Source: Alopecurus myosuroides (lineage: Eukaryota; Streptophyta; Magnoliopsida; Poales; Poaceae). Taken from it: a stretch of 64,000 bases of DNA. Positions within the stretch are counted from its first letter, which is position 1; every line of letters starts with the position of its first letter. The translations under genes were made by a program, and so were the position numbers. Shown here piece after piece: positions 44,350 through 55,329 of the stretch. The notes under the pieces are model-generated. The model ran no database searches. It saw only the letters and a program-made list of their open reading frames with translations, and was not told the origin of the DNA. Location: positions 399,512,541-399,576,540 of the forward strand of contig CM054057.1 in NCBI GenBank assembly GCA_028641055.1, written 5' to 3'.

Positions 44350-47300
44350 TCAGGCAGCAGCATCATGAGTGGTGGCGGTGTCGTCCGCAGCGGTCTTCTC
44401 GGAGTTGGCCTTCTCGGCGTCAGCTTCAGCATCAGCGTCCATGGCGGTGGCTTGCTCAGAGGTGGCAGTGGCCACCGAGATGGTATCGGTGGCCGAAGTG
44501 GAAGCAGCGGACTGGGTGCGGAGTAGCGCTGCAGCGTCGAGTGTCGCGCCAGACGAAGAGCCCAACTCGGGAGCAGGTTGCTGGATCACCATCTCGGTGG
44601 TGATGTTGGCATCCTGGCCCTCGTCTTCCGGCTCCTCATCGCTATCTGCAGCAACCTTCCCCTTTCCCTTCCCGGTTTCCTCCTCGTCATCAACCTCGAA
44701 GGCACTCAAGCCCTCCGACTCGGTGTCCTCGTCTTCATCTTCACCCTCGCTCTCCGCCTCGGTGTCAGGCTCGGTGGGGCCTTCGAGGAAGAGGGCAGTG
44801 TCCGCGTAGGAGGCGATCTCGTACGCAACTGCCTTGCGGCGAGTAACACAGTTGGGATCATCTGACCACTTGGAGCCTTCGCGCAACTCGAGAATGGTGT
44901 CGAGGTTTAGGTTCTCGTACCAGCTGCATATGAATCGAAGCAGCAGATCAGCGCCTGCCCGAGCTGCGGACGCACGCCATTTCTTCAGCTCGGCCTTTGC
45001 ACCGTTGAGTTTCTCGGAGAGGACGCGAAGAGTTTTGGGCGCAGATTCACGAGGCCAGAATAGATCGTGAAGCTTGAAGGCTGTGGACACCAGGTTGGAG
45101 CTAAAGCCACTAAGTTGGCGGAGCTGCGACTTGATACTCGTGAGGTCGTCATCGATTGAAGATTTGGTGTTCATAGGCACTCCCTTTTAAGCTCGGAGTC
45201 CTTGCGCCTTAGCCAAAGCAGGCGTGCTAGCCGCGCAGAGATCAGGGAAGATATCTGAGAATGCTATCAGAAAGAGTTAGATATGGAAGCAGAAAAGAGG
45301 AGAAGCAAACCAAGCCAAACAGAAGAGGAAGAAGGGAACAGCTAGGTACAGAGAAGCGCAGACTTACTGTTAAGGTCAATGAGAAGCGCGTGCAGCTTGT
45401 TCTTCCAGGCCTCCTCATCGGCAATATGCCTATCCTCGACTTGGCGTGCGGTGCCAAGATGGAGCATGAGATCCTCATTGCACTTCTTCAGCACCTCGTT
45501 TTCCGCCTTGAGGGCCCTCTCCTTGGCCTTGGCTACTGCCTTGACTTTGTCCTTCTCGGCGGCTTGGTCTATGGCGTCCTGGAGAGCAGTCTTCAATTGG
45601 ACCTGCAACTTTTCGAACTCGGCGTCGCGGTTGTTCTTGAGCTCTGTTTCTTGGCTCTCCAGTTGCTGCTTCACCTCCGCGGGCTTCAAGCAATCAAGAT
45701 GCTCCTCACGGAACTTCTTGTACTCTTCTGCGGAAAGAAACAGCATGGTGAGCAGAATAACCAAGAAAAAGGAGAAAAACAAGCACGGAAGGATCAGCAA
45801 CTCACCTTCCAGCTCCTTGATCTTGCTCTCGGCGGAGGCGGTGAAAACATGGCAGTGCTCGTGCTGATCTTGCAATTCTTTGATTTTGTCTGCAGAGTAA
45901 ACGGAGTTAGAGCAAAAAGCAAATGCGGGCGTAAACACAAAACGCATTAACCGAATAGCTAGAAGCTTACTCTCAATTTCAGAAATTTGGAGGGCACGGT
46001 CCAGCGCCGCCTTCTCCGTCGCAGCATCGTCCTTGCGTTCGGCCTCAAGGGCCGCGATGCGTCTCCTCGCGATGCTGTGATTCCAGAGCAGCCGCCGGAA
46101 CATGTTCGTCCTCTTCAAGAGGCTATTCTGTGAACAAGAAGAAAAAGAGTTAGAAAAAACTTGGAAGATTTGGCCCGAGAAGACGGCAACTTGGTTGAGT
46201 GTCCGTCTACTCGGCCCGAATCTCGGGGACTGAGTGGTGGTTAAGGAGAGAAGAAGAACAGAGGAGAAAAGAAACCGCAACTCGGAACAAGCAAAAGAAA
46301 CTTACAACATATGTCTGCTCCACGTCCTCGGCGGCTTTGCGGAGGACGTACAGCTTGGCGGCCAGCGTGCTAGTGTCGGAGGCGATGGTCATTGGATTGG
46401 CGCTGAGATCGGCTTTGTTCCAATCAAGGCGGTAGTGGTCAAGTTCCTCGCCCAGCATGCTGCCGTCCCACTGCTTGATGCCATGGGCAGCACTCTCCCA
46501 GACCTTGTCGATGAAGCCAACTCGGTCCACAACCTGCATCAGCCCTTCAGATATGATATCATCCTCACCCGCTTCGCGCGAGTAGATCTCGATGGGCTTC
46601 TTGGCCTTCAGCTTGGAGTCCACTGCCTGGGCTGGGCCGCCCTTCAGAGCGGAGATCTTCTTCTCGCCCTTGGACAAGGAGATGCCGTATTGCTGGGATC
46701 CAGACAAAACGTATTGGGGCCAGCTGGCTTGTGCACTTGACCCTGCGCTTGCGCCAGCAGACCCACCGGAAGCGCCGATGGTGAGTTGTGTGCTCTTCGC
46801 AGCTGGTTTTCCAGTTGACTTGGGCGGTGGCATCAGAGCAGTATCACGTGCAGCTTGGCGCGATGGATTCTTGCGGACGGGCACGGCTTCAATCTTCTCG
46901 GTCTTCTTGGCAGCAGCCTTTGATGCAGTCTTGGTTGTGGGAGGAGACGGCTGCAGAGATGCGGTCTTGGTCGCAGTCTTGGTGGAGCTTTGTTTTGGTG
47001 GAGTGGCCTGCTGGGTAGGCGGCACAGGGGGCCGGCTACCCTGCGCAGCGTCCGGCTGCGCCTGGCTCTGGAGCACGGGCTCCACCACCGTCTTCTCAAC
47101 CCGCTGCTCGGCAGCGGGATCAGGTCTGGCCGCATCTTGTTCTTCTACCCGCGGCGTGACCGCGGGGTCTTCATGAGCTGCAGCGTGTCCTTTCTGCTGC
47201 TCGGTGCGGTCATCCGGCCGCTCAAGGGCGGCGCTGTTCTGGTTCTCGGGGTCTTGATCAGTATTCCCCCCAGCTGAGGCAGCTGGGGGAGAAGGAGGTG

Positions 47301-49400
47301 TCTCATCGTGGGCAGCGTCCTGCGCGCTCTGGTCCGCGTAGGAGTGATGTTCCAAATTCTCGTCGTCTTGGTCACCCGCGCCAGTGTTCTCGGCGCCGGT
47401 GTCCTCTTCTTCCATCTTTACAGGAGAGGGCGCACGCGCCCTATCCTGCTGCAAGCTCTCATCGTCCTCCTCTGAGAGATCGACGAGTTTTTCTATGTCG
47501 ATGACGGATTTCATCTTGCCGGTGCGGGTAGGGGCAGCGGCCGCGTCAGCGTCAAGAGGATCGCTGGAAGAAGGAAAGAAATCAGAAAAGGGAAAAACAG
47601 AGAAAAGTGTAGCGAGAAGTGGAAGCAACTTGGTACTCAGATGAAGTTACTTACCCTTTGCGGGTGGGGAGTTGCCTTCTGGCGGTAGTGATCTTCTTCT
47701 TCTTCTCAGTCTTCTTAGATTTCTTGGCAGCAGGTTCCTGAGCACCGCTGCCCGCCCTCTTCCGAGTGCTGGGAGCAGCCACGGCTAGGGGGTCGACGTC
47801 CACGGGCTCCTCGTCCTCCTCATGCTCAGCATCCTCTGCAGAATAGACGAAGAGAAAGGAGAATTAGAGGCAGAGAAGGAAGTCCAGTTGGGTCGTGAAT
47901 AGGCAGAAAGGTGAACTTGGTCACCTTCGTCATCCTCGGACCAGTCCCGAATAGACGCATCGACTCGGTGCTTACCGGGTTGAGTGGCGTGCGGGATGCA
48001 GAGGGTATCCTGCGTGTCGTATGCCTGCTCATCGTCTTCTTCCCAGTCAGCGTGCCAGTTGCTCTCGAAGACCTCAGAATCTTCTTTCCTCTGCCGGTCA
48101 ATGTGCTGAGAAGGCAAGCAAGATAACAGAGTGAGTTGAGATTTACTCGGGAAGACATGCAAACACAAAGCATATTTGTCTAAGTGTTTCTACTCGGAAA
48201 GACATGCAAACACAAAGCATATTTGTATAAGTGTTTCTACTCGGAAAGACATGCAAACACAAAGCATATTTGTCTAAGTGTTTCTACTCGGAAAGACATG
48301 CAAACACAAAGCATATTTGTCTAAGTGTTTCTACTCGGAAAGACATGCAAACACAAAGCATATTTGTCTAAGTGTTTCTACTCGGAAGGGCATGCAAACA
48401 CAAAGCATATATGAAGCCTAACAGAGTATCTATGATGTGCTACTCGGTATCAGGATACTAAAGCAGAGTACAGAAGGCTAACCTGCTCAATACGCTTGGT
48501 GCGTCTGTATGGCACGAAGCCATACATCCAGGTGTCGGAGAGCGTAGTCTGCATAATTGACCTTGCCCAGGTAGCCACATCCTCCTTGGAGAGCTCGAAG
48601 GTGGTGATCCTCGTGCAGTCGCGGGGTCCGCCCATATAGCACATCTTGTGCGAGCGGCGCTGGAGGGGGAGAACGCGGCGCAAGATCCAACAGGCAATTG
48701 GATCATCTTGGCGGAGTCCTTGTTCCCGCAACTCGCTCAGGCGCTGCTCGACCTGAACCACGTCCTCGAGGGAGTCCCTTGGATGGTAACCCCAATTCTG
48801 CTGGGTAGGCCGCGCGTTTCGGAACTTAGGTAACCCTATCCGGTTCTCGATGGGTTTCCCTTTCTCTGTGGCTACGTTCTTCACGTAGAGGAAGGAGCGC
48901 TGCCATTTGCGCACAGATTCAAGGCCCTTGACCTTTGGGTGGCTACCAGTGGAGCGCTGCAACATCATGGCGCCGCCGGTCATGGCGCGAGAAGTATCAG
49001 TCTTGCCCGGATTGGGAATGCTTTGTTTGCGGAAGAAAAAATAGCGTGCCCACGTGTGGATTGTCGGGTACACGCCAAGGAACGCTTCGCACACCACGGC
49101 GTGGGTGGAGAGCATGATCAAAGAGTTAGGAGGGAGATGATGTGGCTGGAGGCCGAAATGCTCAAGAAATTTGGAGAAGAATTCCGAGATGGGGAGGCCA
49201 AAGCCGCGCTTGAAGTGCACAAGAAACACTACATATTCGTCCTCTTCGGGCGCGGGGACGATTTCGTTACCTGGATGCCGGCACTTCACGCCGGGAGGGA
49301 CACGGCGGGTGTTGACTAGCCATTGGCAGTCTTCCGCCGTGACTTCTGAGCCCTCCCAGCCGGCGCGGGCGGCGGCGTCATCATCTCCGCGGGCAGCCAT
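44350..49400 (-). CDS. Element E antisense gene: eight-exon PF04195-type 'putative gypsy type transposon' protein
   Basis: Function unknown; proteins of this type are known as antisense extra ORFs in Tat-lineage elements. Exons inferred from GT-AG sites: 49400-48483, 48105-47925, 47835-47655, 47563-46306, 46127-45971, 45889-45806, 45727-45368, 45254-45187. Lengths sum to 3207 nt, exactly 1069 codons with no internal stop. Exon 1 matches the PF04195 pattern (VFLVHFKRGFGLPISEFF, LEHFGLQPHHLPPNS, CEAFLGVYP). Exon 3 has a Lys-rich nuclear-localisation-like patch (KKSKKTEKKKK). Exon 4 is long, acidic then Ala/Pro/Lys-rich. Exons 5-7 predict coiled coil. A TAA at 45189-45187 ends the frame, but the same frame resumes directly and runs to 44350 with the usual C-terminal domain and a Glu/Asp-rich tail, so the TAA may be a mutation. 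Confidence 0.8.
48144..48412. repeat. 47-bp tandem repeat in intron 1 of the antisense gene
   Basis: Five full 47-bp units start at 48144, 48191, 48238, 48285 and 48332, followed by a partial unit to about 48412. Each starts TACTCGGAAAGACATGCAAA. Units differ at only one or two positions. The array lies within intron 1 (48482-48106). Confidence 0.95.
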
Positions 49401-49768
49401 GGCGTCGAAGATGCGGATTGAAGATGTGGAGTGAAGGCACGGATGGGAGATGTGAATCGGGATCTGGGTTTCTATGTCTCTCTCTCCGGCGGCGCGTGGA
49501 GCAGCGGCGTGGCCAGAGATTGCGGTGGCGGAGTGCTCGACGGCGGCGGAGAGACGAAGGGGCAGAGGGTGAGAAGTGAGCAGGAAAGAGAAGAGGAAGG
49601 CATCGAGGGGGTATTTATCCCTCCCCTCGGGTTTCCGTTACAGGCGGAGTTAGTGGGATCAGTCGTGCACTGAGATCGTGCGGCGTGGGCTGCGCGCCGG
49701 TTAGAAACACACACAGAGCATATCGCGCGTGTAACGGGCGTAGTTAATCCCACGTCGTGATCGTGGGC
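49401..49768 (-). promoter_or_regulatory. Promoter and 5' leader of the antisense gene, with candidate TATA box
   Basis: On the minus strand GGGATAAATACC (TATA-like, 49619-49612) lies about 215 bp upstream of the ATG at 49400. A G/A-rich (sense) or C/T-rich (antisense) leader follows, as in many plant genes. The stretch ends at the TSD of element D. No ORF is supported. Confidence 0.5.
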
Positions 49769-49773
49769 TAATG
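49769..49773. other. Target-site duplication of element D, left copy (TAATG)
   Basis: TAATG at 49769-49773 is repeated at 62648-62652, exactly outside the TGTCAG...TTACA borders of element D. Confidence 0.93.
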
Positions 49774-52700
49774 TGTCAGACCTCGGACCCCGAGATATAC
49801 AAACTGTCATGTGCTCCTAGCAGTGGACCCACAAGGGCTTCAGGGTTACCAGCCCCGGCCGCAACAAACAACGGCAGGCAGACCGGATTCATCGGCACGT
49901 AGTCCGGATCCCCGGTCTACTACTCCTTGTGTCCATGCTAGTCATAACCAGATATGTATACCCAAGCATCCACGAGTCGGATGAAACTGAAGGAACGGGA
50001 CCAGAGTTATACAGAGATGCTATGTGTCCAGAAAGTGCAACAACAATCGAGGGTTACTGGGGTTACCTTGCCCGAGGCCGGATATCTCCGGCAGGCGGGC
50101 TCGGTCATGGATCATCGGCTCCACAACCCCTCGACTGCGACAACTATGCAGGCATAGCCAAAACTGTATAACAACGGGCTCGAGACCAACAATCGATCAA
50201 AGCAGTACTCTAGACATGAAAGTTGTATTAAACAAGGCATACTAGAGTAGCTTACACAAAGAGGTTACAAGACCAACATAGGTCCAGCAACCCAACATTA
50301 CAACAAGCAGCGAAAGCAAAGATGTTGCTATACAACAAGAGCAAAAGGACTAAGAGTCCGAAACATAAGCAACGTAGCCAAACCCATACTACAGATACCA
50401 GGCTGCTGCCTGGGAACTCCTAACTACTCGTCGACGTCGAGGTAGAACCCCTCTTCAGCTGCATCACCGAAGTCTGAAACAAAACAACAACGAGGCAAGG
50501 TTGAGTACAAAAGGTACTCAGCAAGACTTGGCTTTTAAGGTTCTTTGCATAAAGCCAACTTTGTTTTCCGAAGTTGAGGAAGAAAAGCACGTGTAATAGA
50601 GCATTTATAAAACAGAGGAGGAATCTACTCAATTACTGATATCATCATGTTCTTTAGTCCACCGAGTACTTTCTCAACCCCAGACTACCTTATGCTACAA
50701 GAATCACCCCTCTCGACTTAGTCGAGGAGGAATCCTTCATTCATTGACAGCAAGTTTTAGTCATTCCGTTAGAGTTGTCTATGATCACAGAATCCGTTGC
50801 CAAGTCGTCCATAACCGTGGACACGGCTTTCCGAAAGATTTATCCCTGCAGGGGGTACACTTTACCCACACGTATCAACCGACTCTTAACGCCACGCGGT
50901 AACGCTCCTCTCTAAGAGCGCGGCAGAGTGTGGTCGACCACGGCCTTTACCTTGCTTAGCCCTATCCATGAGTCAACCCAAACAGGGCCACCCCGTCAAC
51001 AGAGAGTTGGCCACCTCCTGACGGCACCTGTTCTGTGAGTCGGGACAAGATCCGTGTACGTCCATCACTGGTCCCGGTCACGCCCTAGTTTTCTCCAAAA
51101 CGTTTTATGACACACCCGCAAATGGAAACTTCAATCTACGTGACCCATGGAAGTGACTAAACAAGTTAGTTGGACGAGCGCGGTCTGTTAGGACCCGCGT
51201 GTGGCTGTACGTTCAGTCTTGGCTTCGAAGGCGAGAACTCGCACCTAGGGGCATGAACGAGACAAACACCACAACCCACAGTGGCCTCAACATCCATGCC
51301 ATGTTAATCATGTTAATCAACCATAACAAAGCATAAACACTTTTCATACTAGGTTCACGCATTATCGGCATTTCATCAACCGGATGAAGCAGATCATAAG
51401 ACTAAGCATGTCTAAGCATTGAACACACAAGGCTCTACGTTACTCAAACAAACCTAGTCATACTAGGAGGGTAAACAGGTATGAAGGTGACATGTGAGGG
51501 GAGGGGTCATGCAGTGGTTAGGTTAACTCTAACAGACTCAAAACTAAGTTGAATCGTATGCATGAGTAAGAGGTTGAAAGACTCAAAACATGGGTGAAGC
51601 CATGAGGTTGTGCTTGCCTTGCTCATCGAAAGTAGAGCTTGGGTTGTCGTAGAACGCCGGGTCGACCTCCGGATCTCGATCTACCGATAACGAGCAGTAC
51701 CGGAAAGAAGGCAAACAATCAAAACTTGACTACAGTGCAATGCACAATATGTATGCATGAGTAAAACAATGCAATTGAAATGAAGCTTAAGGAATAGAGC
51801 AGGAAGCTAGGGTTTCGCGCCGTGAACGACGAACAACGGAGGGGGAGAAAACCCTAAACTGGAGATGTGACCAAGCTAAGATGTTCAAATGACTTTGTAA
51901 ACCTCATAGTTGGATTGCATTTGTTTCACTGGTCAAAATGGTATATTACACTTAATTTTCTATTTTTATTGAATAAAAACTTTATTTTCAATATTTAATT
52001 GAATTAAATGTATGCTATAAAAGTGGCTTCATTTTACACTTGGTTAACATGTATGAAAATGGTATGGATAAATAGCTCTCATTTTTCTGAACACATACAT
52101 ATATTTTTCATAATTTTCTGAGTTATAAATGTGGAGTTATTAATTATTTCCAGTTAACTCAATTTCTGTAATTATTAACATTTCCACTTATTTTCAAATA
52201 ATAAAAGGGAACAGCTGACAGAGGGACCCCGCGTGACGTCATGCTGACGTCACGCTGGCGTCAGCAAAACCCGGCAGCAGCACGGGTGAGCTCGCCGGCG
52301 GCGTTTCCCTGCGTCCCGGGATTAGCGAGTGGGCTCATCGGGGAGGCCTCGTCGAGGCGGTCCAGGAGGTGGTGGCGCCGCCCACTTTTGGTCGCCGGAG
52401 TGGCGGCGCCATGACCAAACACGGTGGCCGGCGGCGGTTCCACGGCGAGGAGAAGGAAATAGAGGGCCAGGAGCTAGGGGGAGGGCACCGGGAGGTCTAG
52501 AGGCTCACCATGAGCTCGATGATGCTCTCGGAGAGGCCGGAGGAGGTCGGGGCAGCCGGAATTTGACGACGGCGAGCGGCGGCCGGACGCGGGGGAGATG
52601 AGGTTGGCGGCGGCGATTGAGGCTGGCTCGGCTCGATTCCTTTGGCAGGGAGGTGGGTGGAGGCCTTGCGAAGCTCGTCGTGTCGCGGGTTTTCGCCGGA

Positions 52701-53264
52701 GCAGTGCACAACGGCGAGGACTTAAGATCTCGCCGGAGTTAGGTTTCGGTCGCGCGGGAGAACAGAGAGAGAGAGGAGGGACAGCGAGGGGGGGGTTCTG
52801 TGAGGAGCTCCCGATTGGGAAGTCTCCTTGAGGTTCTCGGAGCCTCCACGTCGACAACGAGGGGAGCAGGAGGTGGCGCGCGGCGGCGGCTGCCCTCCTG
52901 TCACCGGACAGGAGGAAGACGACAGGGCGTTTCGCAGAAACCCCCCCTGGGAAGATTGGAGAAATTACAAAGAGGCCCCTAGGGATTTTTAAAACAGAAC
53001 TAAAACAGAAATTTGAGGGCCTTTTTGTGAACCAAAAATTACACAAAAATAGTCGTTGGAAAGCTCTTCGAATTTGCCATCTTTCTAGCACAAGGTTGAA
53101 TCATTTTGAAAAACTTTGCAGAACAACTTTGTTTGAAACCAGTTTAAGTGACTTTCTGAAAACTCTCCGATTAAAGTTTAAAAGCAAAATTTTGGCCCAT
53201 TTTTCATGCATGCATGCCATGTACACAACACCTCTCTTTATTACACAAAAGTAGGGCTGTTACA
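49774..53264 (-). repeat. Element D 3' LTR
   Basis: Read on the minus strand it begins TGTAACAGCCCTACTTTTG at 53264 and ends in GGTCTGACA at 49774. Its last several hundred bases closely match the end of the element B LTR, while its first part differs. Confidence 0.95.
50424..52509 (-). CDS. Putative acidic mini-gene inside LTR D (left copy)
   Basis: Function unknown; proposed. Exon 0 ends at 52509 (CATG|GTGAGC) and its frame is open for about 190 codons upstream, but no ATG is clearly the start. Exon 1 is 51680-51618, following ATCGGTAG and ending CAAG|GCAAGC (GC-AG donor). Exon 2 is 50473-50424, following TTTGTTTCAG and ending EEGFYLDVDE-stop. All joins are phase 1, identical to the A and C LTRs. 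Exons 1 and 2 give 37 residues with 14 acidic and one Arg. Sequence similarity to A/C is modest (EVDxxxYDxPS against VETDxxYDTxS), but architecture and charge agree. Confidence 0.45.
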
Positions 53265-53265
53265 A

Positions 53266-53301
53266 GTCTACCCCCCTTACAAGAATCTCGTCCCGAGATT
53301 C
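53266..53301 (-). promoter_or_regulatory. Element D pre-PPT hairpin and polypurine tract
   Basis: On the minus strand, directly after the pol stop (53304-53302), a perfect 8-bp inverted repeat (53301-53283) is followed by TAAGGGGGGTAG (53279-53268) and then the LTR. It matches the element B version. Confidence 0.85.
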
Positions 53302-54459
53302 CTAGGTTTTAGAAAAGAAGTCAGGGTACTTAGATCGCAAACGATCTTCTCGTTCCCAGGTTGCTTCGTTCTCGGAATGATGCGACCACTGAACTTTGAG
53401 GAACTTGATAGTTTGACTACGAGTTCTTCGTTCGGCCTCATCGAGGATACGGACAGGAACCTCCTTGTAAGAGAGATCATCCTTGAGTTTAATGGTTTCG
53501 TGGTCCACACCACGAACAGGATCTTTGAAGCAACGTTTGAGTTGCGAGACATGGAATACATCATGGACATGCGGAAATCCTGGAGGCAACTGCAGTTGAT
53601 ATGAAACTTGACCTCGTTTTCCAATGATAGGGAAAGGACCGATATAACGAGGAGGCAGTCTGCCTTTGATTCCGAACCGTTTTCCACCTTTCAGAGGTGT
53701 GACTCGAAGATAAGCTTTCTCGCCAATTTCATAATGAACATCTTGATGATGACGATCATAATAGCTTTTCTGGCGAGACTGAGCTGTTTTCAGTCGTTCA
53801 CGAATGACACGAACGATTTCTTCCGCTTCCTTGATTACATCCGGACTAAAGAACGATCTTTCACCGGTTTCAAACCAATTCAGCGAAGTTCGGCATTTAC
53901 GGCCGTAAAGAACTGCGAAAGGAGCCTTGCCCAAGCTAGATTGATAACTGTTGTTATAAGTGAACTCGGAAAATGGAAGAAACTTCTCCCAATCCTTACC
54001 GAACGATATAACACAAGCTCGGAGCATGTCCTCGAGAATCTGATTAACTCTCTCAGTTTGACCACTGGTTTGTGGATGGAAAGCAGTGCTGAAAGATAGA
54101 CGGGTTCCCATAGCTTGCTGGAAACTTGCCCAGAATTTAGAGGTGAACAGACTTCCACGATCAGAGATGATCCTCTTTGGAACACCGTGAAGGCTGACTA
54201 TTCTGGATACATACAGATCCGCCAGCTGGATAGCGGTGATATCTTCTCGGATAGGAAGGAAGTGAGCAACTTTGGATAGGCGGTCAACCACCACCCAGAT
54301 AGCATTACGGCCTTTCTTTGTCTTGGGAAGACCGGTGATGAAATCCATACCCACTTCATCCCACTTCCATTCAGGAGTAGGCAGAGGTTGAAGAACTCCG
54401 GCTGGTCTTTGATGTTCTGCCTTCACACGACGACATACGTCGCATTCAGCAACATACTA
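53302..54459 (-). pseudogene. pol: Element D integrase with chromodomain (after nonsense codon)
   Basis: The integrase frame is interrupted by TAG at 54459-54457, where relatives have Gln (EIAQYV in element C). The downstream part is open to 53302. It contains the end of the zinc finger (CDVCRR), the core D, D, E residues (GMDFITGL, ISDRGSLF, GQTERVNQ), the GPY/F module (GRLPPRYIGPFPIIGKR) and a chromodomain (PVRILDEAERRTRSQ to YPDFFSKT). Confidence 0.92.
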
Positions 54460-55329
54460 AGCGATTTCTCGCTTCATCCGGGTCCACCAGAATTTCGGAC
54501 GAAGATCCTGATACATTTTGGTGCTACCAGGATGAATAGAAAGAGGTGTGTCATGAGCCTCTTGGAGTATTAGATTTCTCAGATTTCGGTTCTTGGGTAC
54601 AACCAGACGGTTTTTGAAATAGACAATGCCTTGATCATCGACAGAAAAACACTTAGCAGCACCACTGGCAATGTTCTTCTTGATCTTAGCAATGCCTAAG
54701 TTGTTCTTCTGAACATCTTTTATTTGATCTTCAAGAGAAGGTTTTATTTCCAAATTGGCCAGATATCTGGAAGGAACAACTTCGAGGTTCAGCTTGAAGA
54801 ACTCCTCATGAAGAGAAGGTTGGGCTTGCTGTATCATCAAATTATTACAATAAGACTTCCGACTTAGCGCGTCAGCAACGACATTTGCTTTGCCGGGTTG
54901 ATAGTTGAGACCCAAGTCAAAGTCCTTGATTACCTCCAACCATCTTCTCTGTCTGAGATTCAGATCCGGTTGGGTGAACAGATATTTCAGACTCTGATGA
55001 TCTGAGTATAACTCACATCGATTTCCAAGGAGATAATGACGCCATTGCTTGAGAGCATGGACCACGGCTGCTAGCTCAAGATCATGGGTTGGATAGTTGT
55101 GCTCATGTGGTTTCAGTTGACGAGAACCATAAGCCACTACATGACCCTCTTGCATTAACACACAACCGAGTCCTTGTTGAGAGGCATCACAGAAGATAAC
55201 AAAATCCTTGCTCGTATCAGGAAGAACAAGCACAGGAGCGGTAGTCAGTTTGGTTTTCAGAGTTTGGAAACTTTCCTCTGCTTTTTCTGACCACTCGAAC
55301 TTTTTGCCTTTCTTAAGAAGTTCAGTCAT
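54460..55329 (-). pseudogene. pol: Element D RT end, RNase H and start of integrase (after frameshift)
   Basis: This continues the polyprotein after a frameshift near 55389-55397, where VREF runs on in the wrong frame instead of the [10 protein letters not shown] region. It contains RNase H ([16 protein letters not shown], then ADALSRKSY) and the start of the integrase zinc finger ([11 protein letters not shown]). It ends at the TAG at 54459-54457. Confidence 0.92.

Noticed and set aside
46234..47644. Plus-strand ORFs opposite the antisense gene
   Set aside because: They are shadows of the long exon 4 on the minus strand and cross the splice sites without any matching domain.
48144..48412. 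CRISPR-like array
   Set aside because: Units are contiguous tandem copies without unique spacers, in a plant retroelement intron.
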